DNA of 64,000 bases, from assembly GCA_029721515.1 (NCBI GenBank), contig CM056566.1, positions 21,648,769 to 21,712,768 of the forward strand, given 5' to 3'. Below the pieces are notes generated by a model that ran no database searches, was not told the origin of the DNA, and was given only the letters and a program-made list of their open reading frames with translations. Made by a program: the position numbers and the translations under genes. This DNA is from Synanceia verrucosa (taxonomy: Eukaryota; Chordata; Actinopteri; Perciformes; Synanceiidae). Within the stretch, counting starts at the first letter, position 1. Each line of letters begins with the position of its first letter. Positions 1-10,900 of this stretch are shown one piece after another.

Positions 1-38
1 TATATATATATAGAGAGAGAGAGAGAGAGAAAGAGAAG
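1..38. repeat. TA/GA microsatellite at window edge
   Basis: Runs of TA followed by GA dinucleotides start the window, so the left boundary of the array is not visible. Confidence 0.9.
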
Positions 39-1282
39 ATGATGCATCTCAAATGCATTCAGGCTGGCTATGTGGTGCTTCGAGACAATCAGGAGACTGC
101 TGAAAATACTGGATCCGTCTTCAACTTCAAAGTATCTCTGGAAAAAAAATACCTGGAAAAACAGGGTGGAAATGATTACCATGAAAAACAGGAAAACATT
201 AGTCAGAAAAACAGAAAATAATATTCAAAAAACAAAACAAAAATAAATTACTCAGAAAAAAACAGATTTGAAATGAATGCACTACACTTCCGTAGTCACT
301 GATTGAACACAAACTAGATTTATATGAGAGAATTGTTTTATTTCTTTATTATTTTTCTGAATGGGAACAGAAAATATCTGTCAAAGAAAAGAGTAATATG
401 ATATGTGATTATGAATTAGGGGCACCTTGACATCCATTACAAGTGTTTGGGGGTTACTGAATACTAGAAAACTAGAAAAAAAAAATCTTCTGACACTTTC
501 GGTAAACATCCAGCGGATGGCGCTCTTACCCTTTAACATCCCAACAGTTGGTGGTGGTCCATTTTCATGCATTTAAAGTGGGAGATAAATATCAGTCAAA
601 CTTAATTGCTTTCCTTTCTCCTAGATGAAGGAGGTTTTCACTACTTCCTGCAAAGACATCCCGCTCTAGAGATGTGTCAGCATTATGTTTATACCAAGCG
701 TGAGTCTCTTAAGATGATGATACTATCCTCTAATAGCTGTGCACTGATTATATAACGAGCCATGTTATTCCTCATGCACATGGCATTGCACAGGTCTTAC
801 CTTCCCAGCATGCCATGACATCTACGAGTCTTATGCATTTCTCACAGTAAATACAGTGAATTCATAACACATTACATCAAATAATGCAAGGTTTTATTAA
901 AGGAGCAACAAATTACAGATCTGGTAATTTGCAGATCACATATGCTGCCAGGAAAACACGAGACTTGTGAGATTCTTATTGATGGTGTCACTTCCTGTGG
1001 TTGAAGATCTCTCAGTGAGTCATCAGCTGGTCAGACACCTGGTGACGTCTTCATAGAAACCCTTTAAACTACAAACAGCACTCAGATCTGTCTGTGATCC
1101 ATTGTGTCTTGACATTATACTACCTGGATAAATAACTTACATGTAAAACATTTTAGACAAAGACGACACTTAAACCAGGTCTAGTAAGTCCGCTTGTCTA
1201 ATGAGACAAGATATTTTGTTGAATTACATCATACTAATAAAAGCTTCAACTTATAGTTCTGTTTGTTTGCTCCTCTTGCAAG
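39..1282. other. Upstream region of the rbm44-like gene, no gene recognised
   Basis: AT-rich sequence with only short chance reading frames. The sequence just before 1283 (a pyrimidine-rich run ending in CAAG) can serve as a splice acceptor, so a non-coding first exon of the downstream gene may lie in this stretch or left of the window. I could not place a promoter. Confidence 0.5.
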
Positions 1283-1284
1283 AA

Positions 1285-4200
1285 ATGTCCCATGACATGG
1301 TGGTGACGCCTTGCAGTACTGAAAGGGATAATTTAGGGATGGATTACACAAAATATCACACAGCCCTCAACAGCCCCGTGACACAGGAGCCGAGCTATCA
1401 GGGAGTCCACAAAATGAGGGTATGAGCAGTTTTCTGCTGACGTGATAACACTTGTGTAGTCTTTAACTGTTTTTTTAAGTGATTTAACATATTTTTCTTG
1501 AAGGCTTTATCTCATCAGAGCAAACAGAGGCCTTCATGGCAGCGGCCTAGCAGCAGTGCAGCAGCCACTTCAAGTGAGTCTCTGGAGAAGGATCTGGAAA
1601 GACACATGCAGGGGTGGCAGCCTGAGTTCAGGGGCCACATTACCATGACACAAAGCCAGAGAGCCAACTACACATACGCTGAGGTCAGTCCATCACGGTG
1701 AGTATTGCATCTTACAGCTCACAGTGTTCAACCATGCCCACCTCAACTCTTTTTTTATTTACACTTTTGTTACATGTATACATCTGGAAATTAAAAAAAA
1801 TGTAATTCATCAGTAGGGCTGCAACTAACGATTATTTTAACATTCGATTAATCGGTCTTGACTGAAGTGTGATGTTTGAGTTTGATGTGTGCAGTATGAA
1901 TTCTCATGAGTGACATTACCTTATTTTACAGGTCAAAATGGACTCCAACTGAAAAAGGCTGCTCTTCTGAGTACAGCTACAGCTTTGACAGTCCTCAGAT
2001 GGACGGTACAGAGCGCAGTGATGCCAGCAGTATCCAGCCAGCTGAAATAAAACAGCTCAGCTCTCCTCTGGACCCAGTCGGGGAAAATAGCTCAAAAGAA
2101 GCGAGTCGGGATCACACGGTCTACGGTAACGAGCACACCGTAGATGACAAAGCTAGCTTTGATCAGAGCGACAACTTCCATAGCATCATGGAGAACGATA
2201 AGAGCATACTCGCCTGCCTGACGAGTGAAGATGTGAAAGCACTTAACGGAGGGATTCACTCAGATCTAGTCAGCGCTGAGAGTGAAGCACAAGGAGCCAA
2301 CAGTGAGACCTTTACAGCTGCCCAGTCTGTCATGAACATGACCACTGCAGAAAGGTGCACCTCCCCTGTGCCCTGCGTTACTACCTGTGACGTCATGGTT
2401 GGTACAGAGCTGGCTGAGCGCATGGCAGCTGTTACCCAAACTGAGGATGCTGAAAGGACTGACAAGCATGTCATCACTGAAGTCCACATGGCAGATCTGG
2501 ATTATCTGGCTGAGGTGAGGTTGAAGCCAAAAAGCAGTCTCTGTGATAGCTCCTACAGAACACCTTCACACCACCTCTTTTTAATATTTCAGGAATTTAT
2601 CAAACTCACGATGGCTCAAGAGGAAGTGACAGAGCAGGAAGAGAATATAAAAAGGTAATGCACCACATGCACACTGTCCTGCATTTAAATAACACCCCAT
2701 GGATCTCAGTCTTTCTAATTCTAATTTTATTTTATGTGTTTTTTAGCAGTTTGGTTTGTAAATTGGGAAAGGAATGTGAGTGTTTGGAGCGTGCTCAGCG
2801 AGCAGAGCTGTGCCTCCTGGCCCTGCAGTACAGCATGTGCAGACAGCACTGCTGGAGACTCCACTGTATCTGTGCTGGAGGAGGCCAGCTCACCCAAATG
2901 TAAGGAGACATCGATCAGTATCGATCAGCTGTGACCTGTGTTTAACTTCCACTGAAACAGTCTGTGGGTGTGAGCCTCTCGTTATATATTCATCCAGGTG
3001 ACCCAGTATTTATCTCTGCCTGTAGGCCAAACAGCTCAAACGTTGATCGTGTTCTGCAAAAACTGGAAAGTGACTATAATCAGATGAGGGATAAGATCCT
3101 GACAGGGGTTCCTCTGGAGCAGCTTCACCCTCTGTCGGTTGACTCTGAGAAGATAACCACAGGTGGTAGTTACATCCCTGCACAGGTGAGACATGAAGGG
3201 ATGGTGTGTAACAATCAGGGGCGTCTAATGGCACAAATTTAATATAATAATAAGTATGTTTAGTATATAATCACCTGAAAATATGAGCTGTTTATTTCTA
3301 CTGTCATAGTAATGGATCTTCACAGAACTAACCGCCATGTTTCTACAGTAACCCAGAACAGACAAACCGCTGTGTTAACTTCTTTTTTTTATCATTCAAC
3401 TTTTTATTCATTAGCAAAAAACAGAATATACATGCTGCACTTATGTGTACACACCACAATTTCCAAATAAAAATCCAGTGGAAAAACAAAATCGAACTCA
3501 GTGCAAGTATAAAAAGGCATAATAATGGATTATTAACTAAATAAAAGAAATAAAAGAAACTCCTGCTGTCATTGTGCTCCAAAAACTGAGAAATGAAAAA
3601 TAAAAGAATAATAAAAAAAATAAAATAGAAACAAAAAATATAGAATATAGAAAAGGAAAAATGTGGCCATGACAGGAAAATAGTTCCAATCAACCACAAT
3701 ACTGATGAAACTACCCAAAGACATAAAAAAATAGTGCGTTCACTGTGTTAACTTCTATATATAAGTCTATAATAAACCCTCCTCATCCCACCCAGCTGCC
3801 AGGAAATGGGTTTTGAGGAGCTGCAGTATTTATTTGTGCACAAACTGCAGCTTCCTCTGTGCATTTATTTGATATTATGATTAATATGATCCAACTAAAA
3901 TAACCTACTGTCACTCACTTATCTACTTGCACATAGTCACATAAAATATCTGGCCCTAGACAGGACCTTTCTTTTTTCCATGTTGGTGCTGTAGTTTTAC
4001 ACTTCTGGCACACTGCAGAGGTCTTCTCACCACTAGATGGCGCTAAATACTGTTTGTGAGGTTATACATTGTGATCACAGCCATGATAGTAAAAGTGTTT
4101 TTCTCTGTTGTCCTTGTCTAGATCATTGGTGATGTGCTGGGAAATGTTCCACAGAAATTAGATGTAGAAAGTGGACGTAGTGATGATCAAAGCACAAATG

Positions 4201-5917
4201 GCTGCCAGGTATGTTTACGGCAAAGAAGAGCACAAAACCAAAACCCTCCAGCAGCTCAGTGTTGCTTTTGTTGTTGCTAATTGAGCCCAGTTTGGCTTTT
4301 ACCCCTCCTCACTTTGAACAGCTTTGGTGTTTTGCTCATAAAAAAACAGACAAAGAAAGAAGTCAGCAAAGCAAAGAGAGCTGTCACACTCCAGGAGAGA
4401 GACGCCATCCATCCTCCACACAAGTCAGAGGAAAAGCAGAACAGTGAGCAGAAGCATTTCTATCCCGTTTTAAGTGATAACCTGGGCAGTCGTCGCTTAA
4501 ATCAAAGCTGTGCTGCTTTTTGTGCGGACAGCGACATGTGAGGCGTGGTACGATGCTGAGGAAGACCTGGACCCTGCAGGACCCGCTGAGACGGGACTGG
4601 ACCCAGCAGGAAAAGGTAAAACTAATGGTGAGGTGTCAGTGCGTGTGGATAACTCACCATAGCTGCACATGTACTGTAGATATTTAGAATGAATTTTGTG
4701 TCAAATCATTGATGGTGAATTTGTTTTAACCACAGAATCAGCCAGTGAGGAGGCCAGGAGCTCCAACCCAGCCAGTCATGTGACAGAGGTGAGTTCCTAC
4801 CTTTCAGCTGCCGACTGCTCAGGCACTGAGAATAAGTGCTGTTATATTATAATGAATGATGGACATGTTTAACAGCAGCTCAGACAGTACAGTGTGTATG
4901 CACTGCATGGTGCCATTTCAGCCAGCAGAGGGCACTGCAGGCTTTAACCTGAACACTGACGTTAACAGAGCGACGTTATGCTCTGGTTTGAGGTGTGCCT
5001 TGCATCTCTGATAGACACGATGCTTCCTGGTTTAATAGTATTTGTTTGGAGTACGGCTCCTGAAAAAAAGCACAGTTCTAACAGTACTGGTGTATTTAGA
5101 GTCACTGCTCATAAAATAAATAATCAGTGACTTCACAGAACATTAATCTGCAATCCTCTCCTTTGTTATGAAGGGAATGTAATATCTTAAAGGTTTTGGA
5201 TTGTCGGTCAGCTTGGTCTCACCACGGAGCATTATTTTGGGTGGGAAAAAAATATCAGTATCGCGCATATTGCAATACTTTTTCTCTTGATATAATCTTG
5301 ATTTTAAATTTCTGCATATTCATTTTTTCCCCCAAAAAGTCATGTTTTGGGGGAACTTCTGCACTTTAAAATTAAAAAATAAAATCAAAATAGTCCACGT
5401 TAAGGTAACTTTGACAGCCCTATATAGTCTAATATATCACAACATGTTGCGATAATGTATCATATCGTGATTCACGTATCGCGATATGTGTCATGTTGTG
5501 AAGTCTTAGTTGGAACATTTCCAGTGTCTCCAGACAGACCAAACAATAAATGAAATGAAGTCTTAGTTGCAGCAGTCTCTGTCCTCCTCTCTCTAGCTGA
5601 TAGGTCAGCCAGCGTTTAGCTGCAGCATCAAGAACAGGAAGGTGGTCTACATCTCCCCCACAGCAAAGGGAACCTGTGTTCCCCAGCATTACGGCACCAT
5701 GGGCAGCTTCGACACGCTGATGGCTGAGCTGACGCAGCGCCACCCAGACATGGGAAGGCAGAGGATTGTGGATGCTCTGATGGAGCTGAGGGCCGAGCAC
5801 CAGGGCGTCCTCAGCGGCCTCCCTCTCCGGACCATCAGGGAGATGACGTCCGAGCTTCTGAACAGGTCGGCGAACGGCGCGCAGTCACGAGGAAGCAGTG
5901 CTTCACATTTCGTTTGA
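1285..5917 (+). CDS. rbm44: RBM44-like protein (11 coding exons, about 651 aa)
   Basis: Modelled exons: 1285-1419, 1504-1697, 1932-2514, 2593-2654, 2747-2899, 3026-3185, 4122-4208, 4350-4473, 4532-4615, 4736-4788, 5597-5917. All introns are GT-AG, all phases join, and the total of 1956 nt gives 651 residues plus stop. RBM44 is known as a germ-cell intercellular-bridge protein related to the TTC3/DZIP3 family. Resemblance rests on three blocks recalled from the family: a Cys/Trp-rich segment (RAELCLLALQYSMCRQHCW, exon 5), a segment with LEQLHPLSVDSEKITT and SYIPAQ (exon 6), and the C-terminal block with LSGLPLRTIREMTSELL (exon 11). The N-terminal 300 residues are low-complexity, acidic and Ser/Thr-rich. 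No RRM was found, although mammalian RBM44 has one, and there is no RING finger as in DZIP3 or TTC3. The start is the first Met after an acceptor-like site; upstream coding exons cannot be excluded. Confidence 0.6.
1932..2514 (+). CDS. rbm44: rbm44-like exon 3: long, low-complexity exon
   Basis: This 583-nt exon is bounded by ttttacag|G and GAG|gtgagg and encodes about residues 110-304. It is rich in Ser, Thr, Asp and Glu with no recognisable fold and is probably a disordered N-terminal region. It enters in phase 2 and leaves in phase 0. Confidence 0.65.
2747..2899 (+). CDS. rbm44: rbm44-like exon 5: Cys/Trp-rich conserved segment
   Basis: The exon is bounded by ttttttag|C and AT|gtaagg, phase 2 to phase 2. 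It carries ECECLERAQRAELCLLALQ followed by YSMCRQHCWRLHCIC. The spacing of Cys, Trp and aromatic residues resembles the central part of RBM44-type proteins. The open frame runs into a stop just past the donor, which supports the splice assignment. Confidence 0.65.
3026..3185 (+). CDS. rbm44: rbm44-like exon 6: LSVDSEKIT segment
   Basis: The acceptor is cctgtag|G at 3024-3025. An AG at 2996-2997 would put a stop immediately in frame, so the later site is preferred. The exon encodes an amphipathic helix-like stretch (VDRVLQKLESDYNQMRDKI) then LEQLHPLSVDSEKITT, and ends in phase 0 at CAG|gtgaga. Confidence 0.65.
4350..4473 (+). CDS. rbm44: rbm44-like exon 8, basic segment with two possible acceptors
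   Basis: Chosen acceptor: aaaaacag|ACA at 4348-4349. It gives a Lys-rich stretch (TKKEVSKAKRAVTLQERD) and ends A|gtgata in phase 1, which joins the next exon at 4532 to read FYPVLTTCEAWYDAEEDL. A competing acceptor at 4320-4321 would start 28 nt earlier and hit a stop at about 4445. Confidence 0.6.
4789..5596 (+). other. rbm44-like intron 10 (808 bp), contains a family C repeat
   Basis: This is the intron where an RRM-encoding exon would be expected from the mammalian gene order, as I recall it. I checked it by eye and found only a short in-frame RRYALV-like string near 4970, broken by stops. A family C repeat occupies 5239-5506. Confidence 0.5.
5239..5506 (+). mobile_element. Family C repeat, copy 1 (TAGGG-ended AT-rich MITE)
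   Basis: It begins GGGTGGGAAAAAAATATCAG and contains the family hallmarks: GATATAATnTTGATTTT, a CCCCAAAAAGTCATGTTTTGGG core, and ATCGTGATTCACGTATCGCG. Other copies are at 21583, 24805, 37436, 43021 and 60466. The most complete copies end in TAGGG/CCCTA-type inverted ends. No coding capacity. Confidence 0.75.
5597..5917 (+). CDS. rbm44: rbm44-like terminal coding exon
   Basis: The last coding exon starts after ctctctag and ends at TGA 5915-5917. It encodes LIGQPAFSCSIKNRKVVYIS, then a helical block MGSFDTLMAELTQRHPDM, RQRIVDALMELRAE and LSGLPLRTIREMTSELLNR, the part most like the C-terminus of RBM44 and the pre-RING region of TTC3/DZIP3. GC content is clearly higher than in the flanking introns. 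Confidence 0.75.
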   Translation: MIGQPAFSCSIKNRKVVYISPTAKGTCVPQHYGTMGSFDTLMAELTQRHPDMGRQRIVDALMELRAEHQGVLSGLPLRTIREMTSELLNRSANGAQSRGSSASHFV

Positions 5918-6133
5918 ATAGCATCACAGTCGCTGAAATTGTTCAGAAACAAACTGATCGGAAAGAAAAAGTTGTTTGAAACCTTTGTTTTTATATAAAA
6001 AAGTGTGAGTGCCTCTTTTCCCAGTTGGGCAGTTTAGTAATTTTTTCAAGAAAATCTTTAATTTAGATTTCTAAAACTGTGTTTAAGGTTGAGTACAGTT
6101 GTTTACACAGAGGCTTTGTTTGTGTTTGATGTC

Positions 6134-6139
6134 AATAAA
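6134..6139 (+). terminator. Poly(A) signal AATAAA for the rbm44-like gene
   Basis: Canonical hexamer 217 nt after the stop codon, followed by CA-rich and then TG-rich sequence. This gives a short 3' UTR of roughly 240 nt. Confidence 0.7.
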
Positions 6140-7420
6140 AAAGACACACAGTGAAATATTATCCTACCTGCAGCTTTGTTGTGCTCAGTCTGAGCTCCTC
6201 TGTTTGATTTACTTTCTTTAGCCGACTTTATTTCATGACTTTACTGCAAGTTTTTCTTCATTTTTGTGGCCAATATCACTAATGTTGACCAAAAAAAAGG
6301 ATATTTTGAAATATATTGACTCTACTTGAGTTCAGCTGACAAATGTTCAGGGATTATCACAGACTGGTCTATGTACTGGTTGAGTCAGGACAGTTTCAAA
6401 AGGCATTAAGTATAAATTATCAGCCAAATCTGTAAATTTTACATTCCTTAATAGGATTTGTTGTCACAATATCTCATTTACCTCATGAATATGACAGAAA
6501 TTATTGGATAGATTCTTATGAAACAAAGCATTGTAAATGTTGTAGCAGGACACAGTGGCACCTTTTAATGGAGTCCAAGACTAGGTCCAGTCAAGTCCAA
6601 AAGCAGTACTACAGCCCTGCAAAACTGTAGGTATACTGCATGAAGTAGTACTTTGTGAAGACAAGGCAAGGCAATGTAATTTAGAATGTATAGCACATTT
6701 CAGCAACAGGACAATGAAAGTGCTTTATATAAAACATGAAAAGCATCAAGACAAAACAATAAAACACATAACTGATAAATGATAAAAATCTATAATCCAC
6801 TAGACAGCAAACTGAGATTTTCACTCTCCATCAGTGAACATATCAGTTGCTCCATTGAATAAAAACAAAATAGAACAGAAGAAGACAGGTATAAAATACA
6901 TGAGCAAAGGTTACAGTGCAGTATGAGAAATTAATAAAATGCAGCAACAAACAAAAGATGTGTGGTACGCACTAAAAATACAAAATATTCAATTTGGACT
7001 CTAGGATGCGTGCAGTAAATTGATGGATTTAATTCAGTGGTGTGCACTGGTTGCAACTGTTGAACAACGTGTGCAGAAATGCTTGCTAAAGTGCCTTCCT
7101 GGTTGGCAAAACACACCAAAGTGCCTTCTTGGCTGGTTAAAACATGATAAAATATCACCTCGAGTGGCAAAAAGGTGTGCTAAAATGCCCTCAAAAACAC
7201 GCTGAACTGAAGTGGCGGGAAGGCGCTGTAGGTGCCCCTTCTTTCTTTTTGCCCCATGCTCCTCTAAAAGTCTATGCGCGCCACTGCTACATATGAAAAG
7301 CCGCTCTTTCCTTTGGTAGATCTTTGTGCCAGACAGATGCTGCGTCCAGCTGTGCGGCTGTCAAGCACCACCGGCTAGCAGCAGCTCAACAAAGCAGGGA
7401 AAGGGTTAATGTAATCCTGG
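6140..7420. other. Intergenic spacer between the rbm44-like gene and itgb5
   Basis: About 1.3 kb of AT-rich sequence without a supportable reading frame. It contains the hAT-like relic at 7035-7286 and fragments resembling common fish interspersed repeats. The genes lie in the same orientation. Confidence 0.6.
7035..7286. mobile_element. hAT-like MITE relic with CAGTGGYGYGCA ends
   Basis: The left end reads CAGTGGTGTGCA and the right end TGCGCGCCACTG, an imperfect inverted repeat of the CAGTGG type common in hAT elements. Flanking 8-mers do not match, so no target duplication is shown. The interior holds a decayed tandem motif around AAAGTGCCTTCYTGGYTGG. Confidence 0.45.
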
Positions 7421-7427
7421 TTTAGGA

Positions 7428-7500
7428 TGGGCGGAGACTCCAGCTGGGACTCAAACCGGACTAAAAGGCAGCACGGTCAGTGAGATCTGGAGAAGAAAAT
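7428..7500 (+). promoter_or_regulatory. Candidate itgb5 core promoter
   Basis: A GC box (GGGCGG) lies near 7430 and a TATA-like CTAAAAGG near 7461, with an initiator-like TCAGTGAG about 25-30 nt downstream. Local GC content is higher than in the spacer. It sits about 400 nt before the itgb5 start codon, consistent with a single 5' UTR exon. Inference from motifs only. Confidence 0.35.
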
Positions 7501-7886
7501 CCCTACAGGAGTTATTTATTTACTGTTAGGCCTCCTTTTACCATCTTCCTCTTCACCTCTGCGCAGATTTTTCTCACCGGATCAGACCGAGAAGTTAAAA
7601 AAAAAAAAGCCAATGGAGAAGTTTTGGAGTCGCTGTCAGCCATGGGTGGAGGAATCAGGACGTGTAAGGCTGTAGAGTCCGGACAGAGAGAGTCAAGAAG
7701 CGGATCAACAGGACCGACAGTGTGAAACAATGGAGAAGAGCCTGCCTCCTTCACACCGAGACGTCATCACCAGCAGCTGAGATGGTGTGAGGCTCTTTAC
7801 TGCTGCGGAGTGCACACATCCATGAGAGGACTGCTGCCATCAGACAGAGAATTCACAAAGCCTTCACAAACACGCAGAGTGACGCC

Positions 7887-7959
7887 ATGTGGAGGACGTG
7901 GACGTGGAGAGCGGCTGTGAGCTGCATGCTGCTGCAGACATTTCTGCACCATGCCAGAG
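7887..7959 (+). CDS. itgb5: itgb5 exon 1: start codon and signal peptide
   Basis: ATG at 7887 in the context gacgccATGt. It encodes a basic, Trp-rich N-terminus followed by a hydrophobic core (AVSCMLLQTFL) ending ARG, a typical cleavable signal peptide of about 25 residues. Donor G|gtagga, phase 1. In-frame upstream ATGs in the leader are weakly placed. Confidence 0.9.
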
Positions 7960-10900
7960 GTAGGAGGACAAAGCATGCCTGATTGTTCTGTTGTCAGCCT
8001 GTTTGTGCAACAAACACACAGCAGAGCTACTGTAAGCTGGAGCCACATGGAGGCGACGAGTTTGGGTTTGCAGCAGGCAACAGTAGCGAGATCTAAATAT
8101 ACATTTATTTATCTGTCACACTCAGATTAAGAGGTTGCATGCTACGCAGGCTTACAGCTCCCTGCAAGTTTTAGGTTAAAGGAATATAAGAGTTATTTCA
8201 AAGTGAACAGAAACTTCCCCACACAGGCCTGCACACTTCCCCTGTGAATATTACAAGGTTCAGACACAGTGTCACATCAGTTGCTGTGGTTTGAGTTTTA
8301 TTAGGCTACATGTGCATTCAGAGAAGTTACTCTATTTACAGATAAAAGCAAATAGAAACCCCAATATAATGCACTGCACCCCAGTGCAACAACACAAGCT
8401 GCAAACAGAGCTGTTCCCAGACTCACAGAAACACATAAGTGATTGTTTTTCCAGTTCTGCCTCATCGCTGGAAACGTCCCACGCTGTCTCTTGTCCCATC
8501 CCTTCTCAGGTCTTAACATGTGCATGAGTGGCAGCGCTACTTCCTGTGAAGAATGCCTCCTGATTCACCCCAGTTGCGCCTGGTGCGCACAGGAGGTATA
8601 ACTTCCCTGCAGCTGTTATTTTCAGGAGTTGTTCTGAACTAATGATTGGACGTCACACCACGCGTTATTTATTTTGGCTTTCCATCCTCTAGGAGTTTGG
8701 GAGGGGGCGGACACTGACGTCACGGTGCGATTTCAGTCAAAACCTGCAGAAGAGGGGCTGCGAGGTGCGCTTCATCGAGTACCCCACCAGCAGCATCTCC
8801 GTCCTGGAGAACAGACCTCTGAGCTCCAAAGGATCCGGGTCGACCCAGTACAATGTGGTCCAGATCATGCCTCAGAAGATCTCTGTCAGCCTGCGGCCAG
8901 GTATGTATGCAGACACATATTGCACATGCTTGAGAGAGTATTATGAATTATATTACATATGGACTCTGAAATGTTCTTTCCACCTGTCCATCCAGGAGAC
9001 CAGACGTGGTTTGGGCTGCAGGTGCGGCAGGTGGAGGACTACCCGGTGGATCTCTACTATCTGATGGACCTCTCTCTTTCCATGAAGGATGATCTGGACA
9101 CCATCCGTAACTTAGGCACCAAGCTGGCCCTGGAGATGGGAAAGCTCACCAGCAACTTCCGCCTGGGCTTTGGCTCCTTTGTGGACAAAAACATGTCCCC
9201 CTTCTCCTACACAGCACCCAAGTATCAGGAGAATCCATGCAATGGGTGGGTTGGATTCAAAAATGTCATATTTCAATGTTATACTATCAAGAAGACAGCC
9301 TGAACATAAGAGCTGCTCTCTCTCTCTGCAGTGGATAAAAGGGGAATCCTGAAATAACAATTTACTGTAACCCACACGTTCTATTTCTGCACATTCATGA
9401 ATCATGTATGATCAGAGGTCCTGCAGTTGCAGGGACGAGTGATCGTACATATTTGATAAAACATAGTGAATGAGCAGCACTCTCCTCCTGCACTGCTCAG
9501 GCCCGTTGATGAAGGCAAACTGAAAGGCAGCAGAACAGATAAAGGGTTAAAAATCTGTTTGCCCCGGAGGTGAGGCTGTGCACTGAACTCAGCGCCTGCC
9601 ATCGCGCATCACTTCCCATCTAGGTTATGGCTTTAGTCGGGTGCAAGTGCGTGTGTTGGTCACACGGCAGCGAAATATTAAAAGGGATAGATAGCAGAAT
9701 TTTGACCTCTAATCAGCCTCAGGCCGATATCATCCTGTCTATATGAGACACGAATGAGGCCTACGTTCAGATTCAGCTGCTATCAAAGCAAAATGAATAA
9801 AATAGTGCAGCTAGGATTGATGGAAATACAAGTCAGGACACCATGTGTGAACCATGAGCCTTGAATATTGACTTTCAGAGGAAATACCTGGAAATATCTA
9901 CCTCTCTGTCACCCTGCACAGATACAAACTGTTCCCAAACTGCGTCCCCACCTTCGGTTTCCGCCACATCGTCTCGCTGACGGACAAAGTGGACCGTTTC
10001 AACGAGGAGGTGCAGAAGCAGATGGTGTCACGCAACCGGGACGCACCGGAGGGCGGGTTCGACGCCATCCTGCAGGCTGCTGTTTGTAAGGTGACGAGTC
10101 ATTTCTTTTATCTCTTTTTCCTCACAGAGCTTTGCGTTCACGCTGGCTTGGCTGAGTGACGGCATATTTGGTTCAGCTGCTGTGAAAACTACTGACATGC
10201 CCCCGTGACCAGGGGCTGGCCTATTTGCTTGTTAATTAAAAGCACCGGGGGGACAGACAGGAAGTGCAGTGTGGTGCAGCTGGTTGAACATGAGGACGAG
10301 TCACGGGCAGGCCCAGTCATATCCCAGTTTTCCTCTCCCAATTTAATTGTTTTCTACAGGAAGAGAATGACTCCTGCCTTGTAATTTACTCGTGCTGCAC
10401 TGGTTAGGAGGCTGGGCCAGACGCCTGATTGCTCCCAGTTTGAGTGCAAGTCAGGTTATCACATGAATTTTACTCAGATGAAATTAAATAGTTGGATCGT
10501 GTGTAAAAGAAAAAAAAGTGTTTATTTAATGGGAGACAAGCTGTGATCTTAGTAGACAGTCATTTTATGGTGTAAAATAATACTGGAGATGATCTTAACT
10601 TTTTGTTTTCTGTCGAGAAACTGCTGAATTTCCTTGAAATTCTTAAACTTGTTTAACTCATTGAGTTCCAGCCCTTTTATAAAACAGGAAGTGTCTTGTT
10701 CCAGTGTTTTTGTCCATTTTTGAGTCATATTTCTAGACCCACAGAATATTTAGTACTATGACTCTGAAAACAGTGAATAGTTCAAATGAAAGAAGAGACT
10801 ATTTCATCATGAAAAAAATGTTTGTTTTTACCTTGTTCCATTCTTGTTTTATCAGAGGTAGAGTAGAGGACACTTTCACCAAAATCACCACTTTTTCTCC

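Noticed and set aside
3343..3699. 118-codon frame, minus strand, in an rbm44-like intron
   Set aside because: Phe/Ile/Leu-rich product of an A/T-rich stretch on the opposite strand; low complexity.
4960..5000. RRYALV-like string as a leftover RRM core in rbm44-like intron 10
   Set aside because: Flanked by stops on both sides and no RNP2-like partner; too short to call a degraded exon.
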